Shown here piece by piece: positions 56,213 through 63,986 of a stretch of 64,000 nucleotides of DNA (within the stretch, counting starts at the first letter, position 1; every line of letters begins with the position of its first letter). The DNA comes from QWPT01 sp964393015 (GTDB lineage: Bacteria; Planctomycetota; Phycisphaerae; Phycisphaerales; SM1A02). The position numbers were made by a program, and so were the translations under genes. The notes beneath the pieces are model-generated. The model was not told the DNA's origin, ran no database searches, and saw nothing but the letters and a program-made list of their open reading frames with translations. The stretch spans positions 10,139 through 74,138 of the forward strand of contig CAYMSD010000004.1 in the NCBI GenBank assembly GCA_964393015.1. Direction: 5' to 3'.

Positions 56213-56704
56213 CTATCTGCGGCGCGGCCCCGCCTCGGGCTGCGCGTCGATGACATCGCGGAACTGACGCATCGCGATCTCCGCGCACCAGCGCCGCAGC
56301 GCCTCGACGGAGTCGTCTTCGCCGAGCACCACGAACCTCGACCTGCGTCCGCGGTCGACGACCGTCACCTCCGAGCGCGCCGAACCTTCCCCCGCTTCCG
56401 ATGGCCGCTCCGCGAAACCCGTCGCGCGCACGCGCGCAAGGAACTCGGCGAGGTCGGCCGCGTCGAGCTCCGTGCGGAACCGCACCTCGCGCATCGACGC
56501 GGGCAGGCCGCCGCTTGCGCCGAACGCACCGTCCTTCGCGACCTCGTAGTACGCCGCGCGGTCCTCGTCCTCGACCGTCCAGCGATAGGTGAGCTCGAGG
56601 CCCTCGGTTCGATCGACCGCGCTCGGCGCCGTCGCGCATCCGACGAGGACGCACGCCGATGCGGCGGCGACGAACGGAACACGCAGCGCAGGCGCCCGCG
56701 TCAT
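56213..56704 (-). CDS. probable lipoprotein of unknown function (second of a pair)
   Basis: A 163-residue protein with a lipoprotein-type signal peptide (ACVLVGC, lipobox Cys at about residue 23). The mature part is a small mixed alpha/beta domain (LELTYRWTVEDEDRAAYYEVAKDG, RFVVLGEDDSVEALRRWCAEI). I do not recognise the family. Its ATG overlaps the stop of the upstream gene by 4 bp (56701-56704). Both genes share the theme of a lipid anchor followed by a short domain, so they may act together in the envelope. The C-terminal DAQPEAGPRRR is probably disordered. Confidence 0.7.
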   Translation of the reverse strand: MTRAPALRVPFVAAASACVLVGCATAPSAVDRTEGLELTYRWTVEDEDRAAYYEVAKDGAFGASGGLPASMREVRFRTELDAADLAEFLARVRATGFAERPSEAGEGSARSEVTVVDRGRRSRFVVLGEDDSVEALRRWCAEIAMRQFRDVIDAQPEAGPRRR

Positions 56705-57378
56705 CGCGGAGCCCCCGCTCCACCCGCTTCCGCGGCGGGCGTCGCGTAGCGCGCGTACGGATCCGCACCGAGGTCGTAGCGCAGCGGGAGCTCGGCGAAC
56801 TCGGCGAACGCCTCGTCGCTCGCCCAGCCGAGCGACGCGACGGCGCGGATCACGCCGCGCAGCGCCTTCTCCTGCTCGCTGCCCGCCGCGTAGCGCCGCA
56901 CGAACGCGTATCGCTCGCCCTCCGCGTGCACCTCGAGCGTGGCGAGGACCTCGCCTGCGCCGGCCTCGACGAGCGCAGGGTTGCCGCGCGTGTCGGCGAG
57001 CGCGGGGTCCGCGAAGCCAGCCGAGACGATGAGCGACCAGACATCGCCCATCTGCTCGCGCGACAGGCGCCGCAGGCGCGCAGGCCGTGCGCCCACCGCG
57101 GGCACGCGGTCCGTCTCTCCGTGCAGCGACCCGTCGGGAAGAAGCACGAACCGCGCGGCGCGCTCCTCGACCTTCGGTCGGTCGACGACGCCGCGGCCCG
57201 GGCTCGTGCGGATCTCGAGCCAGAGGTCCGCCGGCGCGGATGCGACCAAATCGACCGCGGACGACGCCGCACGGGTGCGCTCCGCGTCGGTCGCCGCGCA
57301 TCCGGCGCACGCAGCCGCGCATGCGGCGAGCGCCGCGAAGCCCAGGATCGTTCTCGCCGTTCGCGCAAGGGAATGCAT
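56701..57378 (-). CDS. probable lipoprotein of unknown function (first of a pair)
   Basis: A 225-residue protein starting MHSLARTARTILGF. A hydrophobic Ala-rich segment ends in CAGC (possible lipobox). The mature part includes LWLEIRTSPGRGVVDRPKVE, FVLLPDGSLHGETDRV and LRRLSREQMGDVWSLI, and resembles its neighbour in general pattern, so the two may be distant paralogs. The ATG at 57378 has TACCCT on the minus strand (57390 to 57385) 6 bp upstream. It is divergent from pheT, with 72 bp between the start codons. Function is unknown. Confidence 0.7.
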   Translation of the reverse strand: MHSLARTARTILGFAALAACAAACAGCAATDAERTRAASSAVDLVASAPADLWLEIRTSPGRGVVDRPKVEERAARFVLLPDGSLHGETDRVPAVGARPARLRRLSREQMGDVWSLIVSAGFADPALADTRGNPALVEAGAGEVLATLEVHAEGERYAFVRRYAAGSEQEKALRGVIRAVASLGWASDEAFAEFAELPLRYDLGADPYARYATPAAEAGGAGAPR

Positions 57379-57384
57379 GGCCGC

Positions 57385-57390
57385 AGGGTA
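57385..57390 (-). promoter_or_regulatory. -10-like hexamer before the lipoprotein pair
   Basis: TACCCT on the minus strand, 6 bp before the ATG at 57378. Confidence 0.4.
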
Positions 57391-57436
57391 GCGGAAGCGG
57401 CGCGCCCGATGCACGCCCATCGACACCGCGAGCCGC

Positions 57437-57442
57437 TACGCT
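57437..57442 (+). promoter_or_regulatory. -10-like hexamer before pheT
   Basis: TACGCT, 8 bp before the ATG at 57451. The same hexamer precedes the methyltransferase gene at 45382. Confidence 0.45.
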
Positions 57443-57450
57443 GCGGCCCC

Positions 57451-59514
57451 ATGCGCACGAGCGTCCTCTGGATCAACGACTACCTCGATCGCCCCGCCGA
57501 CCCGTCCGAGCAGGCGGCGGCGCTCACTTCCGCAGGTCTCCCCTTCGACGGCGGCGACACGGCGGAGAACGGCGAGCCGTGGCAGGAGATCGAGACGACC
57601 TCGAACCGCGGGGACTGCCTCTGCCATGTGGGCATGGCGCGCGAGGTGGCGGCCGTCACGGGCCGCACGGTGCGCATGCCGAGCGCCGCGCCGAAGTCGT
57701 CGGGGGCCGCGGCTGCGGCCGAGCGGATCCGCGTCACGAACCACGAGCACGCGCTCTGCCCGCGCTACACGGCGCGCGTCATCATGGGCGTGAAGGTCGG
57801 CCCGAGCCCCGAGTGGCTGCAGCGGCGCCTCGTCGCGATCGGGCAGGTCCCGCGCAACAATGTGGTCGACGCCACGAACTTCGTCCTGTTCGAGCTCGGG
57901 CAGCCGACGCATGTCTTCGACCTCGCGACGCTCGCGGGGGGCGAAATCCATGTCCGCCGCGCGCGCGACGGCGAGGCGTTCCTCCCACTCGGCGCCGACG
58001 CGAAGGAAGTGAAGCTCACCGCGTCCGATCTCGTGATCGCGGACCGCGACCGCGCCGTCGCGCTCGCGGGCGTCAAGGGCGGTGCGCTCGCAAGCGTCAC
58101 AGCCGCGACGACCGACCTCGTGCTCGAGGCGGCGACCTTCGACCCCGTCAGCGTGCGCAACACGAGCCGTCGCCACGGCATCGCCTCGGACTCGTCGTAT
58201 CGCTTCGAGCGCGTGGTGCACCCCGCCGAAATCGACCCGGCCGCGGACCGCCTCGCGGCGCTCATCCTCGAGATCGCGGGCGGCACGCTGCTCGACGGAG
58301 TCGTCGCGGACGGCGCCCCGCTGCCCGCTCCGCGCACGATCACGCTGCGGCCGGCGCGCGCGCGCCGGATCCTCGGCTTCGACATCTCGACCGCGCGCAT
58401 GGTCGAGCTCCTCACGACGCTGGGCTTCTCGCCACGCGTCGAGGGAAGCGGCGCCGCGGGCGAGGTGATCCACACGACCGCGCCCGCGCGTCGCGTCGAT
58501 GTCGAGCGCGAGATCGACCTCATCGAGGAGATCTGCCGCCTCAACGGCCTCGATGCCGTGCCCGTCTCGGACACCCTTCCGATCCGCGTGCAGCGGCAGA
58601 ATCCGATCGAGCGCGGCACCCGCGCCGCGAAGGACCTTCTCGTCGGCATGGGGTTCGTCGAGACGATCACGCACTCGCTCGTCGGCGAGAAGGCCGCGGA
58701 GGCGTTCCTCCCGCAGGGCGCGTCGCTCCTCAGGGTCGACGACGAGCGCGCGGGAGGCGAGCCGGCGCTCCGCCCGAGCGTCGTGACGAGCCTGCTCCGC
58801 GTGCGACGCCACAACGAGGACCAGGGCGCATCCAACCTCAGGCTCTTCGAATGCGCGAGCGCGTTCCACTACGCCGCGGGCGCGCACATCGAGCGCCCGA
58901 CGGTCGCGCTCGTGGCGGACGCGCCCGCGGATGCGCGCGATGCGCAGGGCGCGTACCGGCTGATGCGCGGCGTGGTCGAGCGCCTGCTCAGGCTCGTCGC
59001 GCCGCGCACGGCGCGCGTCGAGTTCGCGCCGCAGGGCGCGGGCGGAGCCGCATGGCTCTCCGTCGGCGCGCGGGTCGTCGTCGAGGGCGTCGACATCGGT
59101 TGCGTGGGCATCGTCGACGCCCGCGTGGCGAAGATGCATGGCGTCGAGCGCCCGACCGCGGCCGCCGAGCTCGAGCTGCGGGCGCTGCTGGCATCCTTCC
59201 CTCCCGAGAATGCAGCCGTGGATCTCCCGGCCTTCCCCGCCGCCGACCGCGACATCTCCGCGATCGTCGCGGAGAGCGTCGCCTACGGCGACATCGAGCG
59301 CGAGATCCGCGGGCTTCGCCTCGCGCACCTCGCGTCGATCGCGTTCATCACGACCTTCCGCGGCAAGCAGATCGGCGAGGGCAGGAAGAGCGTGTCGCTG
59401 CGCCTCGTCTTCCGCAAGGACGACGGCACCATGACGAGCGAGGAGGCGGACGCCTCGGTCGCGCGCGCGATCCAGAGGCTTCGCGACGCGCTCGGCGCGG
59501 AGATCCGCTCGTGA
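57451..59514 (+). CDS. pheT: phenylalanine-tRNA ligase beta subunit, form lacking the EMAP tRNA-binding domain
   Basis: Beta subunit of phenylalanyl-tRNA synthetase, 687 residues against about 795 in E. coli. The N-terminal LWINDYLDRP runs almost directly into the ETTSNRGDCLCHVGMAREVAAVTG stretch (described in parts). The EMAP-like tRNA-binding domain normally inserted at about residues 40-150 is therefore absent. The B3/B4 editing region (PRNNVVDATNFVLFELGQP, HVFDLATL), B5 and the catalytic-like core follow. The ferredoxin-fold anticodon-binding domain ends the chain (FPAADRDISAIV, KSVSLRLVFRKDDGTMT). pheS is not adjacent and not in the window. The stop overlaps the next GTG. Confidence 0.95.
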   Translation: MRTSVLWINDYLDRPADPSEQAAALTSAGLPFDGGDTAENGEPWQEIETTSNRGDCLCHVGMAREVAAVTGRTVRMPSAAPKSSGAAAAAERIRVTNHEHALCPRYTARVIMGVKVGPSPEWLQRRLVAIGQVPRNNVVDATNFVLFELGQPTHVFDLATLAGGEIHVRRARDGEAFLPLGADAKEVKLTASDLVIADRDRAVALAGVKGGALASVTAATTDLVLEAATFDPVSVRNTSRRHGIASDSSYRFERVVHPAEIDPAADRLAALILEIAGGTLLDGVVADGAPLPAPRTITLRPARARRILGFDISTARMVELLTTLGFSPRVEGSGAAGEVIHTTAPARRVDVEREIDLIEEICRLNGLDAVPVSDTLPIRVQRQNPIERGTRAAKDLLVGMGFVETITHSLVGEKAAEAFLPQGASLLRVDDERAGGEPALRPSVVTSLLRVRRHNEDQGASNLRLFECASAFHYAAGAHIERPTVALVADAPADARDAQGAYRLMRGVVERLLRLVAPRTARVEFAPQGAGGAAWLSVGARVVVEGVDIGCVGIVDARVAKMHGVERPTAAAELELRALLASFPPENAAVDLPAFPAADRDISAIVAESVAYGDIEREIRGLRLAHLASIAFITTFRGKQIGEGRKSVSLRLVFRKDDGTMTSEEADASVARAIQRLRDALGAEIRS

Positions 59515-60131
59515 GCGCCCCCGCGGAAGGCCTCGATCTCCGCGGGATGACCGTCGAGGGATACCTCGACGCGCTTGCAGCCGCGCAGCCCGTTCCGGGC
59601 GGTGGCGCCGTCGCGGGCGTGACGCTGGCACAGGCAAGCGCGCTTGGCTCCATGGTGGTCGGCTACGCGATCGGCAAGCCCAAGTTCGCGCCGCACGACG
59701 CAGCGCATCGCGCGGCGCTCGAGGTGTTCGAGCGGAACAGGCGCGCGGCGCTCGCGCTCGCGGCGCAAGACGCGGAGGCGTACGGGCACCTCAACCGCCT
59801 CTGGCGGCTGCCGAAGGACGACCCCGCCCGCGCGGGCTTCGCGGACGCCGTGCGCGCGGCGATCCGTGCGCCCGAGGCGAGCGTGGCGCTCGCCGCGTCG
59901 ACGCTCGAGGCGCTTGCAGTGCTCGTCGGCACGACGAGCGCAAGCCTCGCGAGCGACCTCCGCATCGCCATCGACCTCGCGGCCGTCGGCGCGCGCGCCG
60001 CGCAGGAGAATGTGCGCATCAACCTCCCGTCGGTCGCGGACGAGGCGGAGCGCGCCACGATCTCTGCGCGCAGCGAGGCCGCGCTGGCCTCGTGCGAATC
60101 AATGGCACGCGAACTGTCCGCTCGGGTCTGA
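59511..60131 (+). CDS. cyclodeaminase/cyclohydrolase-family protein (FTCD-C/FchA-like)
   Basis: A 206-residue all-helical protein of the formiminotransferase-cyclodeaminase C-terminal family. The signature is PVPGGGAVAGVTLAQASALGSMV near the N-terminus (given in parts: PVPGGG, then ALGSMVVGYAIGK). SLASDLRIAIDLAAVGARAAQENVRIN-like sequence lies near the C-terminus. Family members act on formimino- or methenyl-tetrahydrofolate. A stand-alone copy resembles FchA (methenyl-THF cyclohydrolase) or a serine-cycle homolog. The exact reaction is uncertain. The GTG overlaps the pheT stop (59511-59514), so it is translationally coupled to pheT, an unexpected partnership. Confidence 0.85.
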   Translation: MSAPAEGLDLRGMTVEGYLDALAAAQPVPGGGAVAGVTLAQASALGSMVVGYAIGKPKFAPHDAAHRAALEVFERNRRAALALAAQDAEAYGHLNRLWRLPKDDPARAGFADAVRAAIRAPEASVALAASTLEALAVLVGTTSASLASDLRIAIDLAAVGARAAQENVRINLPSVADEAERATISARSEAALASCESMARELSARV

Positions 60132-60134
60132 CGC

Positions 60135-60344
60135 GCCGTCAGCACCACCAGAGCGAGCCGCCGCAGCGGCGACCAGGGACCACACGCGCNNNNNNNNNNN
60201 NNNNNNNNNNNNNNNNNNNNNNNNNNNNNNNNNNNNNNNNNNNNNNNNNNNNNNNNNNNNNNNNNNNNNNNNNNNNNNNNNNNNNNNNNGCCGTCAGCAC
60301 CACCAGAGCGAGCCGCCGCAGCGGCGACCAGGGACCACACGCGC
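60135..60344. other. assembly gap with duplicated 55-bp flanks
   Basis: 100 Ns (60190-60289) lie between two identical 55-bp sequences (60135-60189 and 60290-60344). This is the signature of an unmerged k-mer overlap, triggered here by repetitive hairpin DNA. Confidence 0.9.
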
Positions 60345-60420
60345 GCCCCTAGCACCAGAGGGAGCCGCCGCAGCGGCGACCGCTCAAGGACGCGAGCCGC
60401 CGCAGCGGCGACCGCTCAAA
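60290..60420 (-). repeat. 3' hairpin repeat array, locus B (after pgm)
   Basis: Units begin at 60362 and 60394 (period 32), with a divergent third unit within 60306-60344. In the sense of the pgm transcript the hairpin is GCCGC-TGCG-GCGGC: same loop as loci A and C, but with the middle stem pair swapped. The array begins 3 bp after the pgm stop and ends in CTCCCTCTGG, a variant of the terminal box of loci A and C. Confidence 0.75.
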
Positions 60421-60421
60421 T

Positions 60422-61819
60422 CTAGTGCTCCACGCGGTGGCCGAGGAACTCGGAGACCTCCGCGACCTTCGCGGCCACCGTCGCCTCGTCGCGCGCCTCG
60501 AGGTTGAGGCGCAGCAAGGGCTCCGTGTTCGACATGCGGATGTTCGCCCACCAGTCGCCCGCGTCGATCGAGAGGCCGTCCAGTTCGTGGGTCTTCGCGC
60601 GCGGGAACGCCGCCTTCAGCCGCGCGAGCGCTCCCAGCTTGTCCTCGTTCTCGAAGTTGATCTCGCCCGACTGGACATAGCGCCTGCACGGCGCGATCAG
60701 CTTCGAGAGCGGCTGCTTCGCGCCAGCGAGCGCCGTCACCACGGCCGCGAACGCGCGCGCGCCCGAGTCGGTGTTCCACATGTCTGCGAAGTAGAAGTGC
60801 CCCGAGAGTTCACCGCCGATCGAGCCGCGCGACTCCGCGAGCTTCGCCTTCATGAACACATGGCCGACCTTGCTCTCGACGGGCACGCCGCCATGCTCGC
60901 GGATGATCTCGGGCACGCTGCGCGAGCTGCGCAGGTCGTAGACGACCGCGCTGCCCGGAGCCTGCGCGAGCGCGTCCTGCACGAGCCACGCGAGGAGGAT
61001 GTCGCAGCCGATCGGGCGCCCCTTCTCGTCGAGCACGATGCAGCGGTCGGCGTCGCCGTCGAAGCAGAACCCGGCGTCGAACCCGCCCTTCGCCATCACG
61101 GCCTGCAGGTCGCGAAGGTTCGACTCGACGAGAGGGTTCGGCTCGTGGACGAACTCGCCCTTCGAGTTGTCGAAGTGGATCTTCTCGACCTCGAGACCCT
61201 TGATGCCGTCGAAGACCTTCGGCATCATCGTGCCGGCCATTCCGTTCGACGCGTCGACCGCGATCCTGAGCGTGCGCTCTCCCGAGAGGACGCGCGCGTC
61301 GACGAACGACATCAGGTGCGCGCGGTAGTCGGCCCAGAGGTCGCGCGTCTCCTCGCGCCCGCCGAGGGGCTTCGCCTTCTCGCGCTCGACGAGCGCGGCG
61401 AGACGCTGGATCTCGGCGAGGCCCGTGGCCTGGCCGACGGGCTTCGCGCGCGCCTTCGAGATCTTGAAGCCGTTGTAGTTCGCGGGGTTGTGCGACGCCG
61501 TGACCTGCACGCCGCCCGCGCAGCCGAGGTGGTTGATGGCGAACGACACGAACGGCGTGTCGACGAGCCCGAGGTCGACGACATCGGCGCCCGCGTCGCG
61601 CATCCCCTGCTTCAGCTCCTTCGCGAGGCTCGGCGAGCTCTTCCGCATGTCGCGGCCGACGCAGATCGTGCGCGACATCGGGTCGAGAAGCCCGGCGGCC
61701 ACCGCCTCGCCGAGGAGGTACTGCGCGGTGGCGAAACCAACCTGCCAGGCGATGCCCTCGTCGAGGGGCTTCGGGTAGATGGCGCGGATGTCGTAGGCCT
61801 TGAAGACTTTGGCGAGCAT
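60422..61819 (-). CDS. phosphomannomutase/phosphoglucomutase
   Basis: An alpha-D-phosphohexomutase of 465 residues that interconverts hexose 1- and 6-phosphates for sugar-nucleotide and LPS synthesis. FKAYDIRAIYP is the N-terminal family start. TASHNPANYNGFK holds the phosphoserine; FCFDGDADRCIVLDEKG is the metal loop; GGELSGHFYF is the sugar-binding loop; and MSNTEPLLRLNLEARD is the phosphate-binding loop. Sequence context (GHFYFADMW, R-x-S-N-T-E-P) fits the PMM/PGM bifunctional type. The ATG at 61819 is chosen because family similarity begins there. The 3' hairpin array starts 1-3 bp beyond its stop. Confidence 0.93.
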   Translation of the reverse strand: MLAKVFKAYDIRAIYPKPLDEGIAWQVGFATAQYLLGEAVAAGLLDPMSRTICVGRDMRKSSPSLAKELKQGMRDAGADVVDLGLVDTPFVSFAINHLGCAGGVQVTASHNPANYNGFKISKARAKPVGQATGLAEIQRLAALVEREKAKPLGGREETRDLWADYRAHLMSFVDARVLSGERTLRIAVDASNGMAGTMMPKVFDGIKGLEVEKIHFDNSKGEFVHEPNPLVESNLRDLQAVMAKGGFDAGFCFDGDADRCIVLDEKGRPIGCDILLAWLVQDALAQAPGSAVVYDLRSSRSVPEIIREHGGVPVESKVGHVFMKAKLAESRGSIGGELSGHFYFADMWNTDSGARAFAAVVTALAGAKQPLSKLIAPCRRYVQSGEINFENEDKLGALARLKAAFPRAKTHELDGLSIDAGDWWANIRMSNTEPLLRLNLEARDEATVAAKVAEVSEFLGHRVEH

Positions 61820-61937
61820 GGGGTGGTTTCTATCGGACGCACGCCCCCGCGTGGGGGAGGAATTCCGCACCTCGGTGAAGATTCGCCCTTCTCCCGCGCG
61901 CGGGATTTCAGGCCTCCAAATCACCGTCCGATTTCGC

Positions 61938-62108
61938 TATCCTTGTCGATTCTTCGCGGCGAGCGTTCGCCGGAGGAACAGGCCCGTGCGCGTGGCAGCG
62001 CGGGGCATCACGAGACCGCGGTCGGGACGAACCCGCCGCACCCCACAAGCGCCCTTTGGACGGGCGGGACCGCCACACCCGCCGCGTCGGTGTCGCTGGA
62101 GAGCAACC
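61938..62108 (+). promoter_or_regulatory. promoter and long 5' leader of rpsB
   Basis: TATCCT (61938-61943) is the likely -10. The leader would be about 160 bases, unlike the leaderless genes nearby. It contains a hairpin (CGCCC about 62050 pairing with GGGCG about 62062) and ends with GGAGAG 6 bp before the ATG. Ribosomal protein S2 regulates its own leader in several bacteria, so this leader is a candidate for the same. Confidence 0.45.
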
Positions 62109-62975
62109 ATGGCTTCTCTTGTTCAGGAACTCATCGAGGCAGGCATCCACTTCGGTCAGCGTCGCAGCAACTGGAACCCGAAGATGGCGCCGTACATCCA
62201 CGGCGTCCGCAACCAGATCCACATCGTGGATGTGCGCGAGTCGATCAAGGGCCTCCTCCTCGCCAAGCGCTTCATCGAGAAGACCGTCGGCCAGGGCAAG
62301 GATGTGTGCTTCGTCGGAACCAAGCGCCAGGCGCGCGGCCCGATCGAGCAGTACGCGGCCGATGTGCAGATGCCGTTCGTCACCGAGCGCTGGCTCGGCG
62401 GAACGCTCACGAACTTCCGCACCATCCGCGAGCGCCTCAAGCGCCTCGACGAGCTCGATCGCCTCGTCGAGAGCGGCGAGATGAAGAACTACTCGAAGAA
62501 GATGGAATCGCAGCTGATGCGCGAGCGCAAGAAGATCCAGCGCAACCTCGGCGGCGTGCGCGCGATGACGCGTCTTCCCGGCGCGCTCGTGGTGGTCGAC
62601 ACCAACCGCGAGAAGAACGCGCTCCTCGAGGCGCGCTCGCTCGGCATCCCGACCGTCTGCCTCGTCGACACCGACGGCGACCCTGATCTCGTCAACATCC
62701 CGATCCCGGGCAACGACGACTCGATGCGCACCATCGATGTCGTGATCCGCGAGCTCTGCGACGCCGTGAAGAAGGGCAAGGAAGGCCGCGCGACCTCCGC
62801 CGGCGAGGCTCCCACCGCCGAGGGCGGCGAGGGCGCTGCGCGTGGTGAAGGCCGTGGTGAAGGTCGTGGCGAAGGTCGTGGCGATGCCGCCGCGGGCCGG
62901 CGCCGCTCGACCCGAAGCCGCTTCCGTGCCGACGGCGAGGCCGTTGCCACCACGGAACCGACCGAAGGCGCCTGA
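62109..62975 (+). CDS. rpsB: 30S ribosomal protein S2
   Basis: Ribosomal protein S2, 288 residues. The conserved core is complete: LIEAGIHFGQRRSNWNPKM, IYIIDL-equivalent IHIVDVRESIKG, FVGTKRQAR, ERWLGGTLTNFRTI, LPGALVVVDTNREKNALLEA and TDGDPDLVNIPIPGNDDSMR. The last about 55 residues are a low-complexity tail with GEGR/GEGRG repeats, then RRSTRSRF, absent from E. coli S2 (241 residues). The tail is probably a disordered RNA-binding extension. tsf follows 99 bp downstream, the classic rpsB-tsf order. Confidence 0.97.
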   Translation: MASLVQELIEAGIHFGQRRSNWNPKMAPYIHGVRNQIHIVDVRESIKGLLLAKRFIEKTVGQGKDVCFVGTKRQARGPIEQYAADVQMPFVTERWLGGTLTNFRTIRERLKRLDELDRLVESGEMKNYSKKMESQLMRERKKIQRNLGGVRAMTRLPGALVVVDTNREKNALLEARSLGIPTVCLVDTDGDPDLVNIPIPGNDDSMRTIDVVIRELCDAVKKGKEGRATSAGEAPTAEGGEGAARGEGRGEGRGEGRGDAAAGRRRSTRSRFRADGEAVATTEPTEGA

Positions 62976-63074
62976 TCAATCGCTCCCGACCTGTCGGGAC
63001 TTCCCGCACGCACAGAAGAGAACCGAAGCGCGGCACGCGCGCGCTGCGCCGTGATCCGCGAGAAAGAGGACACC

Positions 63075-63884
63075 ATGAGCACTGTGAACATCAGCCCCAA
63101 GGACGTCATGAAGCTCCGCGACCGCACGGGTCTCGGCATGGGCGACTGCAAGAACGCCCTCGTCGAGACGAAGGGCGACATGGAGGCCGCCGAGAAGCTC
63201 ATCCGCGAGAAGATGAAGGGCAAGATGGACGCCCGCACCGACCGCGCGGCGGGCGAAGGCTGCGTCGCCGTGGCGATGGGCGACGGCAAGGCCGCGATCG
63301 TCGAGATCCGCTCGGAGACCGACTTCACCGCCCGCAACGAGGAGTTCCGCGCCATGGCGGCGGATGTCGCCAAGCTCGCGCTCGGCCACCCCGCGGGCCC
63401 CGTGACGGCGAACCAGGCCATCGTCGACCGCGTCGATGTCGTGCGCCTCAAGACGGGCGAGAACATCTCCTTCGCCCGCGGCGAGGTCCTCGAGGGCGGC
63501 TCGTTCGCGAGCTATGTCCACCACGACTCGAAGCTCGGCGTCGTCCTTCAGTATGAGGGCGGCGAGATTCCCGCCGACATCGGCACGGGAATCTGCCAGC
63601 ACATCGCCGCCGCCGTTCCGACGCCGTCCGCGATCGACGCCGACCGCCTCGACCCCGCGGTCGTCGCCGCCAAGCGCGCCGAGGCCGTCGCCGAGGCGCA
63701 GGCCTCGGGCAAGCCGGCGCAGATCGCTGAGAAGATGGCGGAAGGCAAGCTCCGCAAGTTCTTCGAGGAGGTCACCCTCCTCGGCCAGCCGTATGTCCGC
63801 GACGACAAGATGCAGGTCGGCCAGGTCGTGCCGAAGGGCGTCAAGCTCGTGAAGTTCGTGCGCGTGCGGCTCGGGCAGGATTGA
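63075..63884 (+). CDS. tsf: elongation factor Ts
   Basis: Nucleotide-exchange factor for EF-Tu, 269 residues. The N-terminal UBA-like domain reads LRDRTGLGMGDCKNALVETKGD with AEKLIREK (compare T-G-A-G-M-M-D-C-K in E. coli, here T-G-L-G-M-G-D-C-K). The core includes VEIRSETDFTARNEEF, the TDFVA-type motif that contacts EF-Tu, and SYVHHDSKLGVVLQYEG. The C-terminus contains FFEEVTLLGQPYVRDD. GAGG lies 5 bp before the ATG at 63075. The 3' hairpin array begins within its stop codon. Confidence 0.97.
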   Translation: MSTVNISPKDVMKLRDRTGLGMGDCKNALVETKGDMEAAEKLIREKMKGKMDARTDRAAGEGCVAVAMGDGKAAIVEIRSETDFTARNEEFRAMAADVAKLALGHPAGPVTANQAIVDRVDVVRLKTGENISFARGEVLEGGSFASYVHHDSKLGVVLQYEGGEIPADIGTGICQHIAAAVPTPSAIDADRLDPAVVAAKRAEAVAEAQASGKPAQIAEKMAEGKLRKFFEEVTLLGQPYVRDDKMQVGQVVPKGVKLVKFVRVRLGQD

Positions 63885-63986
63885 GCGGGTCGCGGCTGCG
63901 GCCGCTTCCGTCCTTGAGCGGTCGCGGCCGCGGCCGCTTCCGTCCTTGAGCGGTCGCGGCTGCGGCCGCTCCCTTTGGCGGGACCG
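63883..63986 (+). repeat. 3' hairpin repeat array, locus C (after tsf)
   Basis: Units begin with GAGCGG at 63883 (overlapping the tsf stop), 63916 and 63948. The first and third carry GCGGC-TGCG-GCCGC; the second has a CGCG loop. The array ends in CCCTTTGGCGGGACCG (63971-63986), identical to the box of locus A. The window ends 14 bp later. Confidence 0.8.

Noticed and set aside
55399..56256. Open frames on both strands in the 770-bp spacer
   Set aside because: Biased Arg/Ser/Ala composition, no start signals, no recognisable domains, and a terminator lies in the middle.
62045..62072. CCCTTTGGACGGGCGGGACC in the rpsB leader as a fourth copy of the 3' hairpin element box
   Set aside because: It resembles the terminal box but lacks the hairpin units, lies upstream of a gene rather than after a stop codon, and can be explained by a local hairpin.
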